DNA of 64,000 nt from Frigoribacterium sp. Leaf263. GTDB lineage: Bacteria > Actinomycetota > Actinomycetes > Actinomycetales > Microbacteriaceae. A model generated the notes under the pieces. It did no database searches. It worked only from the letters and a program-made list of their open reading frames with translations, and was not told the DNA's origin. Positions 27,589 to 35,503 of the stretch are shown in pieces (position 1 is the first letter of the stretch; every line of letters starts with the position of its first letter). The stretch is taken from the NCBI RefSeq assembly GCF_001422285.1, contig NZ_LMMO01000003.1:635135-699134 (forward strand), given 5' to 3'. The position numbers and the translations under genes are program-made.

Positions 27589-28191
27589 ATGGACACGCGC
27601 TCGCCCCGACCCGCCGACGCCTGCCGAGGAGGCGCGGTCCACGACGACCCCGTCGCCTGCGACGGCAGGGCGCTGCCCGGTTCGCCCGTGGCGCTCTGCG
27701 AACAGCACCTGGCCCTCGCCGCCGACTGGGCCGCGGCGCGCTCCGAGACGGTCGACGGGACCACCGACCTGCTGCCCGCCCCCTGCGCGGCCTGCGGCTC
27801 GAGACTCGGGGTCCACTGGCCTGCCGGCTGGCTGTGCGCCGTCTGCGAGTGGCGACAGGGCGACTCGCCCGACGGCGACCTCGCGCCGCCGCGCGTCGAT
27901 GTCGTCTACTACATCCGCTTCGACGACCGCATCAAGATCGGCACGACGGCGAATCCGCGGCAGCGGCTCGGGCGTCTCTGGCATCACGAGGTGCTGGCGT
28001 TCGAACGGGGCGACCGGGCGGTCGAGCGTCGTCGTCATGATCAGTTCGCCGCGTGGCGGTTCGCCCGGACGGAGTGGTTCGCCGTCAACGAGCCGCTCGC
28101 CGCGCACATCGCCACGCTCGCGGCGGGCGTCGACGACCCCTGGGGGCGCCATGCGCGCTGGCGGAGCGAGGCGACGGCCCTCCGAGGGTAG
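27589..28191 (+). CDS. zinc-ribbon protein with GIY-YIG-like nuclease domain
   Basis: 200 residues. The N-terminal half has Cys/His pairs, ending in CAACGSRLGVHWPAGWLCAVC (about 65-85), a likely zinc ribbon. The C-terminal half fits the T5orf172/Mug113 branch of GIY-YIG proteins: VVYYIRFDDRIKIGT, an Arg in RQRLGRL, a Glu in VERRRHDQF and TEWFAVNE. Such domains cut DNA, but activity here is inferred. TACCGT six bases before the ATG suggests leaderless expression. It converges on a second nuclease-like zinc protein with a 24-base gap. Confidence 0.7.
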   Translation: MDTRSPRPADACRGGAVHDDPVACDGRALPGSPVALCEQHLALAADWAAARSETVDGTTDLLPAPCAACGSRLGVHWPAGWLCAVCEWRQGDSPDGDLAPPRVDVVYYIRFDDRIKIGTTANPRQRLGRLWHHEVLAFERGDRAVERRRHDQFAAWRFARTEWFAVNEPLAAHIATLAAGVDDPWGRHARWRSEATALRG

Positions 28192-28215
28192 ACGCCCGCA
28201 GCCGATGCGACCCGG

Positions 28216-29178
28216 CTACGGGCGCAGATAGGCGTCGACGAACAGCGGCCCCCGGATGGCGCGCAGTTCGTCCAGCAGCCGCGGGACGGTCTGACGCGTC
28301 AGCCCCGAGAGCGACAGGTCGTGGGGACCGAGCATCGGCAGCCGTCCCGTCCGCAGGCGGATGACCTCCCACCCCGCCGACCGCAGGGCGGCGTCCTTGC
28401 GTCGGTCGGCCACCTCGCGCCTGCCGACGTGCTCGAGTCCGTGGCGTCCCGTCGAGTCGTACTCGATTGCCACCCGCAGGTCGGAGAGCACGATGTCGGG
28501 CCAGACCTCGAGGTGATCGAAGAACGGTCGGGCCACCCGCACGGCGTTGAGACCGGCCGCGAACTCGAGTCGCGACGTCAGCCCGGCTCGCAGCTCGGCC
28601 TCGACCGCCGACGCGGGCGGCGGCGCGCACGAGCTCGTGAAGGCGGTGCCGGTCGGCAGCGTCGGCGTCTTGGCGCACACCGGCCTCGTGGCCCGTGTCG
28701 GCTTCGACCCTCGCGGTCGCAGGTTCGCCGCACGTTCGGGAGACCGCGGCGTCGAGGGGAGCGGGGGAGCGGACGGCGCCTGGGGGGTCATCCGACCCGG
28801 ATCGACGGCGGGGACGGCGGGAGTCGCCGCGACCCGGCGCGCGACCGCCTCGGTGCGCATCGGCAGGGGCCGCGGTCGGGCGAGGTCGCTGCAGTCGGGG
28901 CACCACGACGACCGGCGCCGTTCGCGGCCGGGTCGGTGGCGCTGCTCGTCGGGGGTGGCGACGAAGAGGTGCCCGGCGTCGCACAGCCAGCAGAGGTAGA
29001 CGTCGGCGGCGGGCGGGATCTGACTGAGCACGATGCCGCCGTTGTGCTCGGGGCGGTACTGCCGGACGAGCACCGGGAACGACGCCCATGCCTCACGGTA
29101 GGAACCCACGGGGTAGGGCACGGCGAGACCGCGCGACGTCTGCCGTCGCGCCCACCAGCTGTCGATCGGCTCGGGCAC
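28216..29178 (-). CDS. treble-clef zinc protein with Vsr/DUF559-like nuclease domain
   Basis: 320 residues. The first 100 residues hold CWLCDAGHLF and WCPDCSDL, a four-Cys zinc-binding unit of the treble-clef type. A Pro/Thr-rich linker follows (about 110-175). The C-terminal domain reads VWPDIVLSDLRVAIEYDSTGRHG, then RRKDAALRSAGWEVIRLRTG, matching the D-(E)xD...KD..LR..GW..IR pattern of very-short-patch-repair-type endonucleases. GTG 29178 is preceded by TAGCCT at six bases. The role is unknown; DNA repair or defence are both possible. Confidence 0.65.
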   Translation of the reverse strand: MPEPIDSWWARRQTSRGLAVPYPVGSYREAWASFPVLVRQYRPEHNGGIVLSQIPPAADVYLCWLCDAGHLFVATPDEQRHRPGRERRRSSWCPDCSDLARPRPLPMRTEAVARRVAATPAVPAVDPGRMTPQAPSAPPLPSTPRSPERAANLRPRGSKPTRATRPVCAKTPTLPTGTAFTSSCAPPPASAVEAELRAGLTSRLEFAAGLNAVRVARPFFDHLEVWPDIVLSDLRVAIEYDSTGRHGLEHVGRREVADRRKDAALRSAGWEVIRLRTGRLPMLGPHDLSLSGLTRQTVPRLLDELRAIRGPLFVDAYLRP

Positions 29179-29286
29179 GGCATCAGGCTACGAGCGACCA
29201 CCGACAACGCCGTCGGGCGACCGCCCCGCCGTCCGGGCCCCGACCGCTCCGGCCCCGTGTCGCCGCACTCCTCTACCATCGACCGG

Positions 29287-31728
29287 ATGCCCGACACCGC
29301 CCCTCCCGACCTCCCCCGCCGAGCCGCCGACGTCCACGACCGGGGTTTCGTGCGGGTGCGGGGAGCCCGCGAGAACAACCTGCGCTCGGTCGACGTCGAC
29401 GTGCCGCGCGACAGCATCGTCGCCTTCACCGGCGTGTCCGGTTCGGGCAAGTCCTCGTTGGCCTTCGGGACCATCTACGCGGAGGCTCAGCGTCGCTTCC
29501 TCGAGTCCGTCGCCCCCTACGCGCGCCGGTTGATCGCCCAGGGCGGCACCCCGCACGTCGATGGGATATCGGGTCTGCCGCCGGCGGTCGCCCTGCAGCA
29601 GCGACGGGGCGCCCCGAGCTCGCGGTCGACCGTCGGCACGGTGACGACCCTCTCCAACTCGATGCGGATGCTGTTCTCCCGTGCCGGCACCTACCCCGAG
29701 GGCGCCTCCCGCCTCGAGTCCGACTCGTTCTCGCCGAACACGGCGGCGGGCGCGTGCCCGAGATGCCACGGCCTCGGCGTGGCTCACGAGGTCACCGAGG
29801 CGTCGGCCGTGCACGACCCCACGTCGTCGATCCGCGAGGGGGCCATCACGGCCTGGCCGGGCGCCTGGCAGGGCAAGAACCTCCGTGACGTCACCGCGGT
29901 GCTCGGCTACGACATCGACCGGCCCTGGCGGGAGCTGCCGCAGGCCGACCGCGACTGGCTCCTTTTCACCGACGAGCAGCCCGTGGTCGAGGTGGTCCCG
30001 CAGCGGGACCGCGTCGCCAAGCCCTACAAGGGCCGCTTCTGGAGCGCGCGGGCGTTCGTGCTCCACACCCTGGCCGATTCGCAGAGCGAGACCCAGCGGG
30101 CGAAGGTCCTGCGCTTCGTCGAGAGCGGTCCGTGCGCGCTCTGCGGCGGCAGCGGTCTCACCCGGGCCGCCCTCGCCGTCACGTTCGCGGGTCGGACGAT
30201 CGCCGAGCTGAACTCCCTTCCCCTGGCGGAGCTCGGAGACGTGCTCCGTCCGACCGCCTCGCTCACCTCGGCCTCCGCCGCGGTCTCGAACGCCTCGTCG
30301 GGCGAGGTGACCGAGGTCGCCGTCACGCTCGCCTCCGACCTCCTCGCGCGGACGACCGTCCTCGACGACCTCGGGCTCGGCTATCTGAGTCTCGGCCGCG
30401 CCACGCCGTCGCTGTCCCCGGGCGAGATGCAGCGTCTGCGCATCGCGACGCAGCTGCGCTCGGGGCTCTTCGGCGTGGTCTACGTGCTGGACGAGCCGAG
30501 CGCCGGGCTCCACCCGGCCGACGCCGAGCCCCTCGTCGCCGTGCTCGAGGAGCTCCGGGCGAGCGGCAACTCGGTCTTCGTGGTCGAGCACGACATGAGC
30601 ATCGTCCGGCGAGCCGACTGGGTCGTCGACGTCGGACCGGGGGCGGGGAGCGAAGGAGGCGCGGTGCTCTACAGCGGACCGGTCGCGGGTCTCGCCGAGG
30701 TCGAGCGCTCGGTCACGAGGCGGTTCCTCGTCCCCTGGTCGGATGCCCCGGTCCGGACCTCCGAGCGGCGTCGACCCGACGGCGTGCTCGCGCTCCGATC
30801 GGTCTCGCGGCACAACCTGCACGACGTCGACGTCGAGGTGCCGCGCGGGGTCCTCACCGCCGTGACGGGCGTCTCGGGGTCGGGTAAGTCCACCCTCGTC
30901 GGAGGCGTCCTGGCCGACACCGCGACGGACTTCGACGGGATCGATCGCGTGGTCGAGGTCGACCAGCGCCCGATCGGGCGCACGCCGCGATCGAACCTCG
31001 CCACCTACACGGGGCTGTTCGACGCGGTCCGGTCGGTCTTCGCCTCGACCGACGAGGCGGTCGTCCGCGGCTACACCGCCGGGCGGTTCTCGTTCAACGT
31101 GGTCGGGGGCCGGTGCGACGTCTGTCAGGGCGAGGGCTCGGTGTCGGTCGAGCTGCTGTTCCTGCCGGGCAGCTACGCCCCCTGCCCGGAGTGCCACGGG
31201 GCCCGCTATAACGCCGAGACGCTCGAGGTGCGGTGGAACGACCGCAGCATCGCGGATGTGCTCGCGATGACGGTGGCCGAGGCCGCCGGGTTCCTGCGAG
31301 GGGTGCCCGCCGCCTCCCGGGCTCTCGAGACCCTCCGCGAGGTCGGTCTCGGGTACCTGCGGCTGGGTCAGCCGGCCACGGAGCTGTCCGGCGGCGAGGC
31401 TCAGCGCATCAAGCTGGCCACCGAGCTCCAGCGTGTGCGCACGGGGCGGACCCTCTACCTGCTCGACGAGCCGACCACGGGTCTGCATCCCGCCGACGTC
31501 GAGCTGCTCGTCGCGCAGCTGCAGGGACTCGTCGACGGGGGCGACACCGTCGTGGTGGTCGAGCACCACATGGGCGTCGTGGCGGCGGCGGATCACGTCA
31601 TCGACATGGGCCCGGCCGGCGGTGACGGAGGCGGGCGGGTCGTCGCGTCCGGCACGCCGGAGCTCGTCGCGGCCTCCCCGCACAGCCGCACGGCCCCCTA
31701 CCTCGCCGCCGCGCTGGCCGACCGCTGA
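29287..31728 (+). CDS. UvrA-like ABC ATPase (UvrA2 type)
   Basis: 813 residues against about 950 for canonical UvrA. Both ATP sites are present (GVSGSGKSS near 58 and GVSGSGKST near 530), with signatures LSPGEMQRLR and LSGGEAQRIK and Walker B VLDEPSAGLHP and LLDEPTTGLHP. Zinc modules are CPRCHGLG, CALCGGSG and CDVCQGEG...CPECHG. The shorter first half suggests loss of the UvrB-binding region, as in UvrA2 proteins linked to drug or DNA-damage tolerance. TACCAT lies seven bases before the ATG. No uvrB is nearby. Confidence 0.87.
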   Translation: MPDTAPPDLPRRAADVHDRGFVRVRGARENNLRSVDVDVPRDSIVAFTGVSGSGKSSLAFGTIYAEAQRRFLESVAPYARRLIAQGGTPHVDGISGLPPAVALQQRRGAPSSRSTVGTVTTLSNSMRMLFSRAGTYPEGASRLESDSFSPNTAAGACPRCHGLGVAHEVTEASAVHDPTSSIREGAITAWPGAWQGKNLRDVTAVLGYDIDRPWRELPQADRDWLLFTDEQPVVEVVPQRDRVAKPYKGRFWSARAFVLHTLADSQSETQRAKVLRFVESGPCALCGGSGLTRAALAVTFAGRTIAELNSLPLAELGDVLRPTASLTSASAAVSNASSGEVTEVAVTLASDLLARTTVLDDLGLGYLSLGRATPSLSPGEMQRLRIATQLRSGLFGVVYVLDEPSAGLHPADAEPLVAVLEELRASGNSVFVVEHDMSIVRRADWVVDVGPGAGSEGGAVLYSGPVAGLAEVERSVTRRFLVPWSDAPVRTSERRRPDGVLALRSVSRHNLHDVDVEVPRGVLTAVTGVSGSGKSTLVGGVLADTATDFDGIDRVVEVDQRPIGRTPRSNLATYTGLFDAVRSVFASTDEAVVRGYTAGRFSFNVVGGRCDVCQGEGSVSVELLFLPGSYAPCPECHGARYNAETLEVRWNDRSIADVLAMTVAEAAGFLRGVPAASRALETLREVGLGYLRLGQPATELSGGEAQRIKLATELQRVRTGRTLYLLDEPTTGLHPADVELLVAQLQGLVDGGDTVVVVEHHMGVVAAADHVIDMGPAGGDGGGRVVASGTPELVAASPHSRTAPYLAAALADR

Positions 31729-31779
31729 TCCGCGCGGACGGCCCCGTCTCGGCCGAGGGCATGCCGTGCACCCGCGCTC

Positions 31780-31797
31780 ACCGGGATTAGTCCCGGT
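31780..31797 (+). terminator. hairpin after the uvrA-like gene
   Basis: ACCGGGA (31780-31786) pairs with TCCCGGT (31791-31797) around TTAG. No T-tract follows. Confidence 0.5.
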
Positions 31798-31849
31798 CGG
31801 CACGGCGAGCCGCGCCGATCCGGAGCCCCCGCGGACGTACCATCCACGC

Positions 31850-33337
31850 ATGACCGAGAACGCGGACCTGCTGAGGACGGACGCCGTCGCGCCTCCCGAG
31901 GTCGACGCCCACCGGTTCCGCTCGACGTTCGTCGAGCCCACCCCGACCCCCGCGCCGTCCACGACGCCGCCCCCGCAGGAGCTCCACCCCGTGTCTCAGA
32001 CCCTCGCCCCGGAGGCGCGCGACAGCATCGCCTCCCGCCCCGCCTCCGTCCCCAGTCACCGCGCCGACGCCCCCGAGCCGATCATGGTCCCGACAGCGTC
32101 CGATCCCGGCTCCGGGGCCGACCGCGAGGCGATGCCGGACCCCCGGCCGGTCAGCGCGCCGCGCCACTCGGTCGACACGTCCGCCATCACCCTGCCGGTC
32201 TTCGCCGTCCCCGTCGGCCCCGATCTGCCGCAGCCGCCGGAGCGCGTGACCCTCGACGACGACGTCCTCGCCCGGCTCGTGACCCGGCGCTTCGAGGACA
32301 CCGCGACGGTCGACCTCATGGCCGTGGTGCAGGCGCAGCTGCTCGCCCGCCGCGCCGAGGCGGCCCGCTTCGCCCGGTGGGAGAGCGAGATCAGCCGCGT
32401 CGGGACGGACGAGGCGGCGCTCGTCCTCGAACGCACCCGCCTGCGGTTCACGGGCGTGATCGATATCATCGGAGCAGGCGCTCCTGCTCCGGCGGGAGGC
32501 GACGTCGACGACAGCGACACGAACCTCATCCCCATCGTCACCCCCGAGGAGGCCGAGGCCGACCTCGCCGCGCGTCGCGAGGCGGCCCGACTGGCCGAGG
32601 CCGAGGCCGACGTCGTTGCCGAGCCGGACGTCGTGGCCGAGCCGGACGTCGTGGCCGAGCCGGACGTCGTGGCCGAGCCGGACGCCGTGGCCGAGCCGGA
32701 CGCCGTGGCCGAGCCGGAGGCCGAGGTCGGAGCCGCCGCCGAGGCCCCCGCCGCAGCGCCCCGCGAGACGTCGACCGCCCCGGTCGCCGACGTCACCGGT
32801 CCGGCGAAGGAGACCCCCGTGGTCTCCGGATCCGAGGCCGAGGCTGAGGCCCCGACCCGTCCCGCCGTCTCCGAGGGCCCCGGTCTCCGCGATCTCGTCG
32901 CCGGTACGGGCCGAGCGCTCCGCATCGCCGTCGTCGGCGCAGGCGTCCTCGTGCTCCTCGCCCTGATCCTGGCCGTGGCGGCGGGGGAGTCCCTCGGCAC
33001 CGCCGTCGTGGCGACGCTGGCCGTCCCGGTGATCGGCGCCCTCTCCGCGGTCGTCGCGACGATGGCGGTGTCGGCGCGCGCCGAGGACGCGTCCGTCGTC
33101 GAGCGTCGGCGTCCGATCGCGGTGGTGGCCGCCGTCGTGGTGGCCGCCGTCCTCGGATTCGGCGTGCTGTCGCCCGTCGTGGCAGCACTCGCCTGGCAGG
33201 GCTATCTCGTCTCCGGCATCGGCGGCTCCGGCCCCGCGGCCGGCGCGGCGGTGGCCCTCGCCCTCCTCGTCGCGGCCGTCTCCGCACTGGTCGTCGCGGT
33301 CCTGCTCACCGGGGTCCGTCGCCCGTCTCGCGACTAG
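31850..33337 (+). CDS. hypothetical membrane protein with six-residue tandem repeat
   Basis: 495 residues, family not recognised. Residues 1-125 are Pro/Ser/Thr-rich and probably disordered; 130-215 look helical (ARLVTRRFEDTATVDLMAVVQ, RRAEAARFARWESE). Residues 254-289 are six copies of D(V/A)VAEP in an acidic Ala/Glu-rich stretch. The last 140 residues contain about four membrane helices, so a long cytoplasmic N-terminus is likely. TACCAT ends six bases before ATG 31850. Its TAG stop lies inside the -10 box of the next gene. Confidence 0.65.
   Translation: MTENADLLRTDAVAPPEVDAHRFRSTFVEPTPTPAPSTTPPPQELHPVSQTLAPEARDSIASRPASVPSHRADAPEPIMVPTASDPGSGADREAMPDPRPVSAPRHSVDTSAITLPVFAVPVGPDLPQPPERVTLDDDVLARLVTRRFEDTATVDLMAVVQAQLLARRAEAARFARWESEISRVGTDEAALVLERTRLRFTGVIDIIGAGAPAPAGGDVDDSDTNLIPIVTPEEAEADLAARREAARLAEAEADVVAEPDVVAEPDVVAEPDVVAEPDAVAEPDAVAEPEAEVGAAAEAPAAAPRETSTAPVADVTGPAKETPVVSGSEAEAEAPTRPAVSEGPGLRDLVAGTGRALRIAVVGAGVLVLLALILAVAAGESLGTAVVATLAVPVIGALSAVVATMAVSARAEDASVVERRRPIAVVAAVVVAAVLGFGVLSPVVAALAWQGYLVSGIGGSGPAAGAAVALALLVAAVSALVVAVLLTGVRRPSRD
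32609..32716 (+). repeat. 18-bp coding minisatellite, six copies
   Basis: Six in-frame copies of an 18-base unit close to GACGTCGTGGCCGAGCCG, encoding DVVAEP four times and DAVAEP twice. Near identity between copies, including synonymous sites, points to recent slippage expansion, so copy number may vary between strains. Confidence 0.95.
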
Positions 33338-33346
33338 GCTGACGGG

Positions 33347-34162
33347 GTGTCCACCCTCGCCTCCGTCTCCGCCGTCGTCGAACGCCTCTGGCCGCTGAGC
33401 GGCGCCGAGTCCTGGGACTCCCCGGGGCTCGCCGTCGGCGATCCCGAGCGGCCCGTGACCCACATCCACCTCGCCGTCGACGCCGTCCTCGACACGGTCG
33501 ACGAGGCGCTCGGACTGGATGCCGACCTCCTCCTCGTGCATCACCCGCTCCTGTTCCGCGGCGCCCGCACGGTGTCCGAGGACACCACCAAGGGGGCCGT
33601 CATCGCCCGTCTCGTGAGGGGCGGCTGCGCGCTCGTCGCGGCTCACACCAACGCGGACGTCGTCGAGACCGGCACCTCCCGGGTGCTCGCGCACCAGCTC
33701 GGCCTCCTCGACCAGCGACCGATCACCGCGGGGAGCACCCCGACGACCGGCCTCGGGATCGTCGGGCGAATCGCCGAGCCGGTCCCGCTCGTCGCCTTGG
33801 CGACCATGCTCCGCGACGTGCTCCCGCCGACCGCCTCCGGCATCCGGGTCGCCGGGTCCGCTGAACGCCTCGTCGAGACGGTGGCGCTCTGCGCCGGAGC
33901 CGGAGACTCCCTCCTCGACGATCCGGCCGTCCGGTCCGCCGACGTCTTCATCACGAGCGACCTCCGCCATCACCCCGCCTCCGACGCCCGCGAGCTCATG
34001 CTCCTCGGTCGCGGGCCCGCGCTGATCGACGTGTCCCACTGGGCCGCCGAGTGGCTCTGGCTCGACACCGCCGCGGCCCAGCTGCGCGAGGCCCTCGACG
34101 ACGTCGAGGTGACGCTCAGCGACCTGCGCACCGACCCCTGGGACTTCACCGTCGTGCAGTGA
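33347..34162 (+). CDS. Nif3-like dinuclear metal centre protein
   Basis: A 271-residue member of the Nif3/DUF34 family (YqfO, GTP cyclohydrolase type 1-like annotations). LLLVHHPLLFRGARTV near residue 65 and VAAHTNADVV near 105 hold metal-binding His residues; the late ITSDLRHHPASDA and LIDVSHWAAEW complete the site. The family forms hexameric rings; the reaction is not agreed. TAGGCT (33335-33340), containing the stop codon of the previous gene, lies six bases before GTG 33347. Confidence 0.88.
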   Translation: MSTLASVSAVVERLWPLSGAESWDSPGLAVGDPERPVTHIHLAVDAVLDTVDEALGLDADLLLVHHPLLFRGARTVSEDTTKGAVIARLVRGGCALVAAHTNADVVETGTSRVLAHQLGLLDQRPITAGSTPTTGLGIVGRIAEPVPLVALATMLRDVLPPTASGIRVAGSAERLVETVALCAGAGDSLLDDPAVRSADVFITSDLRHHPASDARELMLLGRGPALIDVSHWAAEWLWLDTAAAQLREALDDVEVTLSDLRTDPWDFTVVQ

Positions 34163-34241
34163 CGCCCGACCGCCCGCCCACGCCGCGCCTCCTCGGCACC
34201 CCGTCCTCCGACCATCCGCACCGACACGAAGAAGGCCACGC

Positions 34242-34982
34242 ATGCCGCTGACCGCCAGCCCCGCCGATCAGGCCCTGCTGCTCGATCTCCAGAAGCTCGA
34301 CACGACCCTGCAGCAGCTCGCCCACAAGGCCCGCAACCTCCCCGAGATCGCCGTCCTCGCGACCATCGACGGCGACGCAGCCCGCCTCCGCAGCCGTCTC
34401 GCCTCCGAGCAGGGCGCGTTCGAAGACGCCGAGGTCGAGCTGAAGCGCATCGAGTCCGACGTGTCCGTCGTCGAGGCGCGGGTCGCGCGTGACACGCAGC
34501 GTCTCGCCTCCACGTCGTCCGTTAAAGACGTGCAGGCGCTCGAGGGCGAGCTGGCCGCCCTCGCCCGGCGCACCTCCGACCTCGAGGACCTCCAGATGGA
34601 CGTGATGGAGCGCGTCGAGAGCCTCGGCGCCGTCGCCCGTCTCACCCAGAGCGAGCTCGACCAGATCGACGGTCGTCGCGCCGACGCGACCACGTCGCGC
34701 GACGAGTCGCTGGCCGGGCTCGAGCGTGAGCGCGCTCAGGTGGCCGCCGACCGGCAGACCCTCGCGGCGCGGGTCCCCGGCGATCTGCTGGCCCTCTACG
34801 AACGTCAGCGCGAGCGCTACGGCGTCGGCGCGTCCCTCCTGCGCGGAGGCGTGTCGAGCGCCAGCGGCGTGACCCTCACCGGCAGCGATCTCGCCGCCGT
34901 GCGATCGGCCTCCGCCTACGACGTCCTGCTCTGCCCCGACAGCAACGCGGTGCTCGTCCGCACGCAGGAGTCCGGCATCTGA
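34242..34982 (+). CDS. CT398-like coiled-coil protein with degenerate zinc ribbon
   Basis: 246 residues, largely coiled coil from about 10 to 190 (heptad-rich, with VSVVEARVARDTQRLASTS), then a C-terminal domain. The family normally ends with a four-Cys zinc ribbon. Here the first pair is absent (SSASGVTLTGSDL) and only one Cys remains in DVLLCPDSNAVLVRT, so zinc binding is unlikely. It follows the Nif3 gene, a pairing conserved in actinobacteria. AAGAAGG lies about nine bases before the start. Function is unknown. Confidence 0.83.
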   Translation: MPLTASPADQALLLDLQKLDTTLQQLAHKARNLPEIAVLATIDGDAARLRSRLASEQGAFEDAEVELKRIESDVSVVEARVARDTQRLASTSSVKDVQALEGELAALARRTSDLEDLQMDVMERVESLGAVARLTQSELDQIDGRRADATTSRDESLAGLERERAQVAADRQTLAARVPGDLLALYERQRERYGVGASLLRGGVSSASGVTLTGSDLAAVRSASAYDVLLCPDSNAVLVRTQESGI

Positions 34983-35035
34983 CCCTCCTCCGCGGCCGCT
35001 CGCGTCGCCCGGCCCGAGGCCGGTAGGCTGTAGGG

Positions 35036-35425
35036 GCGAACGGGTCGGCAAGACGGTCGCGTCGGCACGGGTCCGCCCGTGCCGCCGAGGAACGTCCGGG
35101 CTCCACAGAGCAGGGCGGTGGGTAACACCCACCCGGGGCAACCCGCGAGACAGTGCAACAGAGAGCAGACCGCCACGGTCGTCACCGCGAGGTGCGACCG
35201 GGGTAAGGGTGAAACGGTGGTGTAAGAGACCACCAGCGGTTCGGGTGACCGACCGGCTAGGTAAACCTCGCCCGGAGCAAGGTCAGACAGAGGGCGTCGA
35301 GGTTGCTCGCCGAGTCCTCGGGTAGACCGCTGGAGAGCTGCGGCGACGCAGTTCCGAGAGAGATGGCCGTCCACGGTGCGTGAGCATCGAGACAGAACCC
35401 GGCGTATCAGCCGGCCCGTTCGCCT
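35036..35425 (+). ncRNA. rnpB: RNase P RNA, bacterial type A
   Basis: About 390 bases. The 5' segment CGAACGGGTCGGC (35037-35049) pairs with GCCGGCCCGTTCG (35410-35422). Conserved blocks include GAGGAACGTCCGGGCTCC, ACAGTGCAACAGAGAGCAGA, GGTAAGGGTGAAACGG, GGTGTAAGAGACCACC and GGTAAACC. TAGGCT (35024-35029) is the -10 box, placing the start near 35036. It matures tRNA 5' ends. Confidence 0.95.
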
Positions 35426-35426
35426 C

Positions 35427-35482
35427 ACGCGAGAACACCCTGCTGCAGGAGGCGCGCCTCCTGCAGCAGGGTGTTCTCGCGT
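35427..35482. terminator. 56-bp perfect palindrome, bidirectional terminator
   Basis: The arms 35427-35454 and 35455-35482 are exact reverse complements with no loop; the centre is GGAGGCGCGCCTCC, matching the dispersed motif. It lies between rnpB (+) and ppgK (-, ends 35504) and should stop transcription from both sides. Confidence 0.92.
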
Positions 35483-35503
35483 CGTGGGCGGTGCGCCCGA
35501 TCG

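Noticed and set aside
32609-32716. 18-bp repeats as a CRISPR array
   Set aside because: The copies are contiguous without spacers and lie in frame inside a gene; no cas gene is present.
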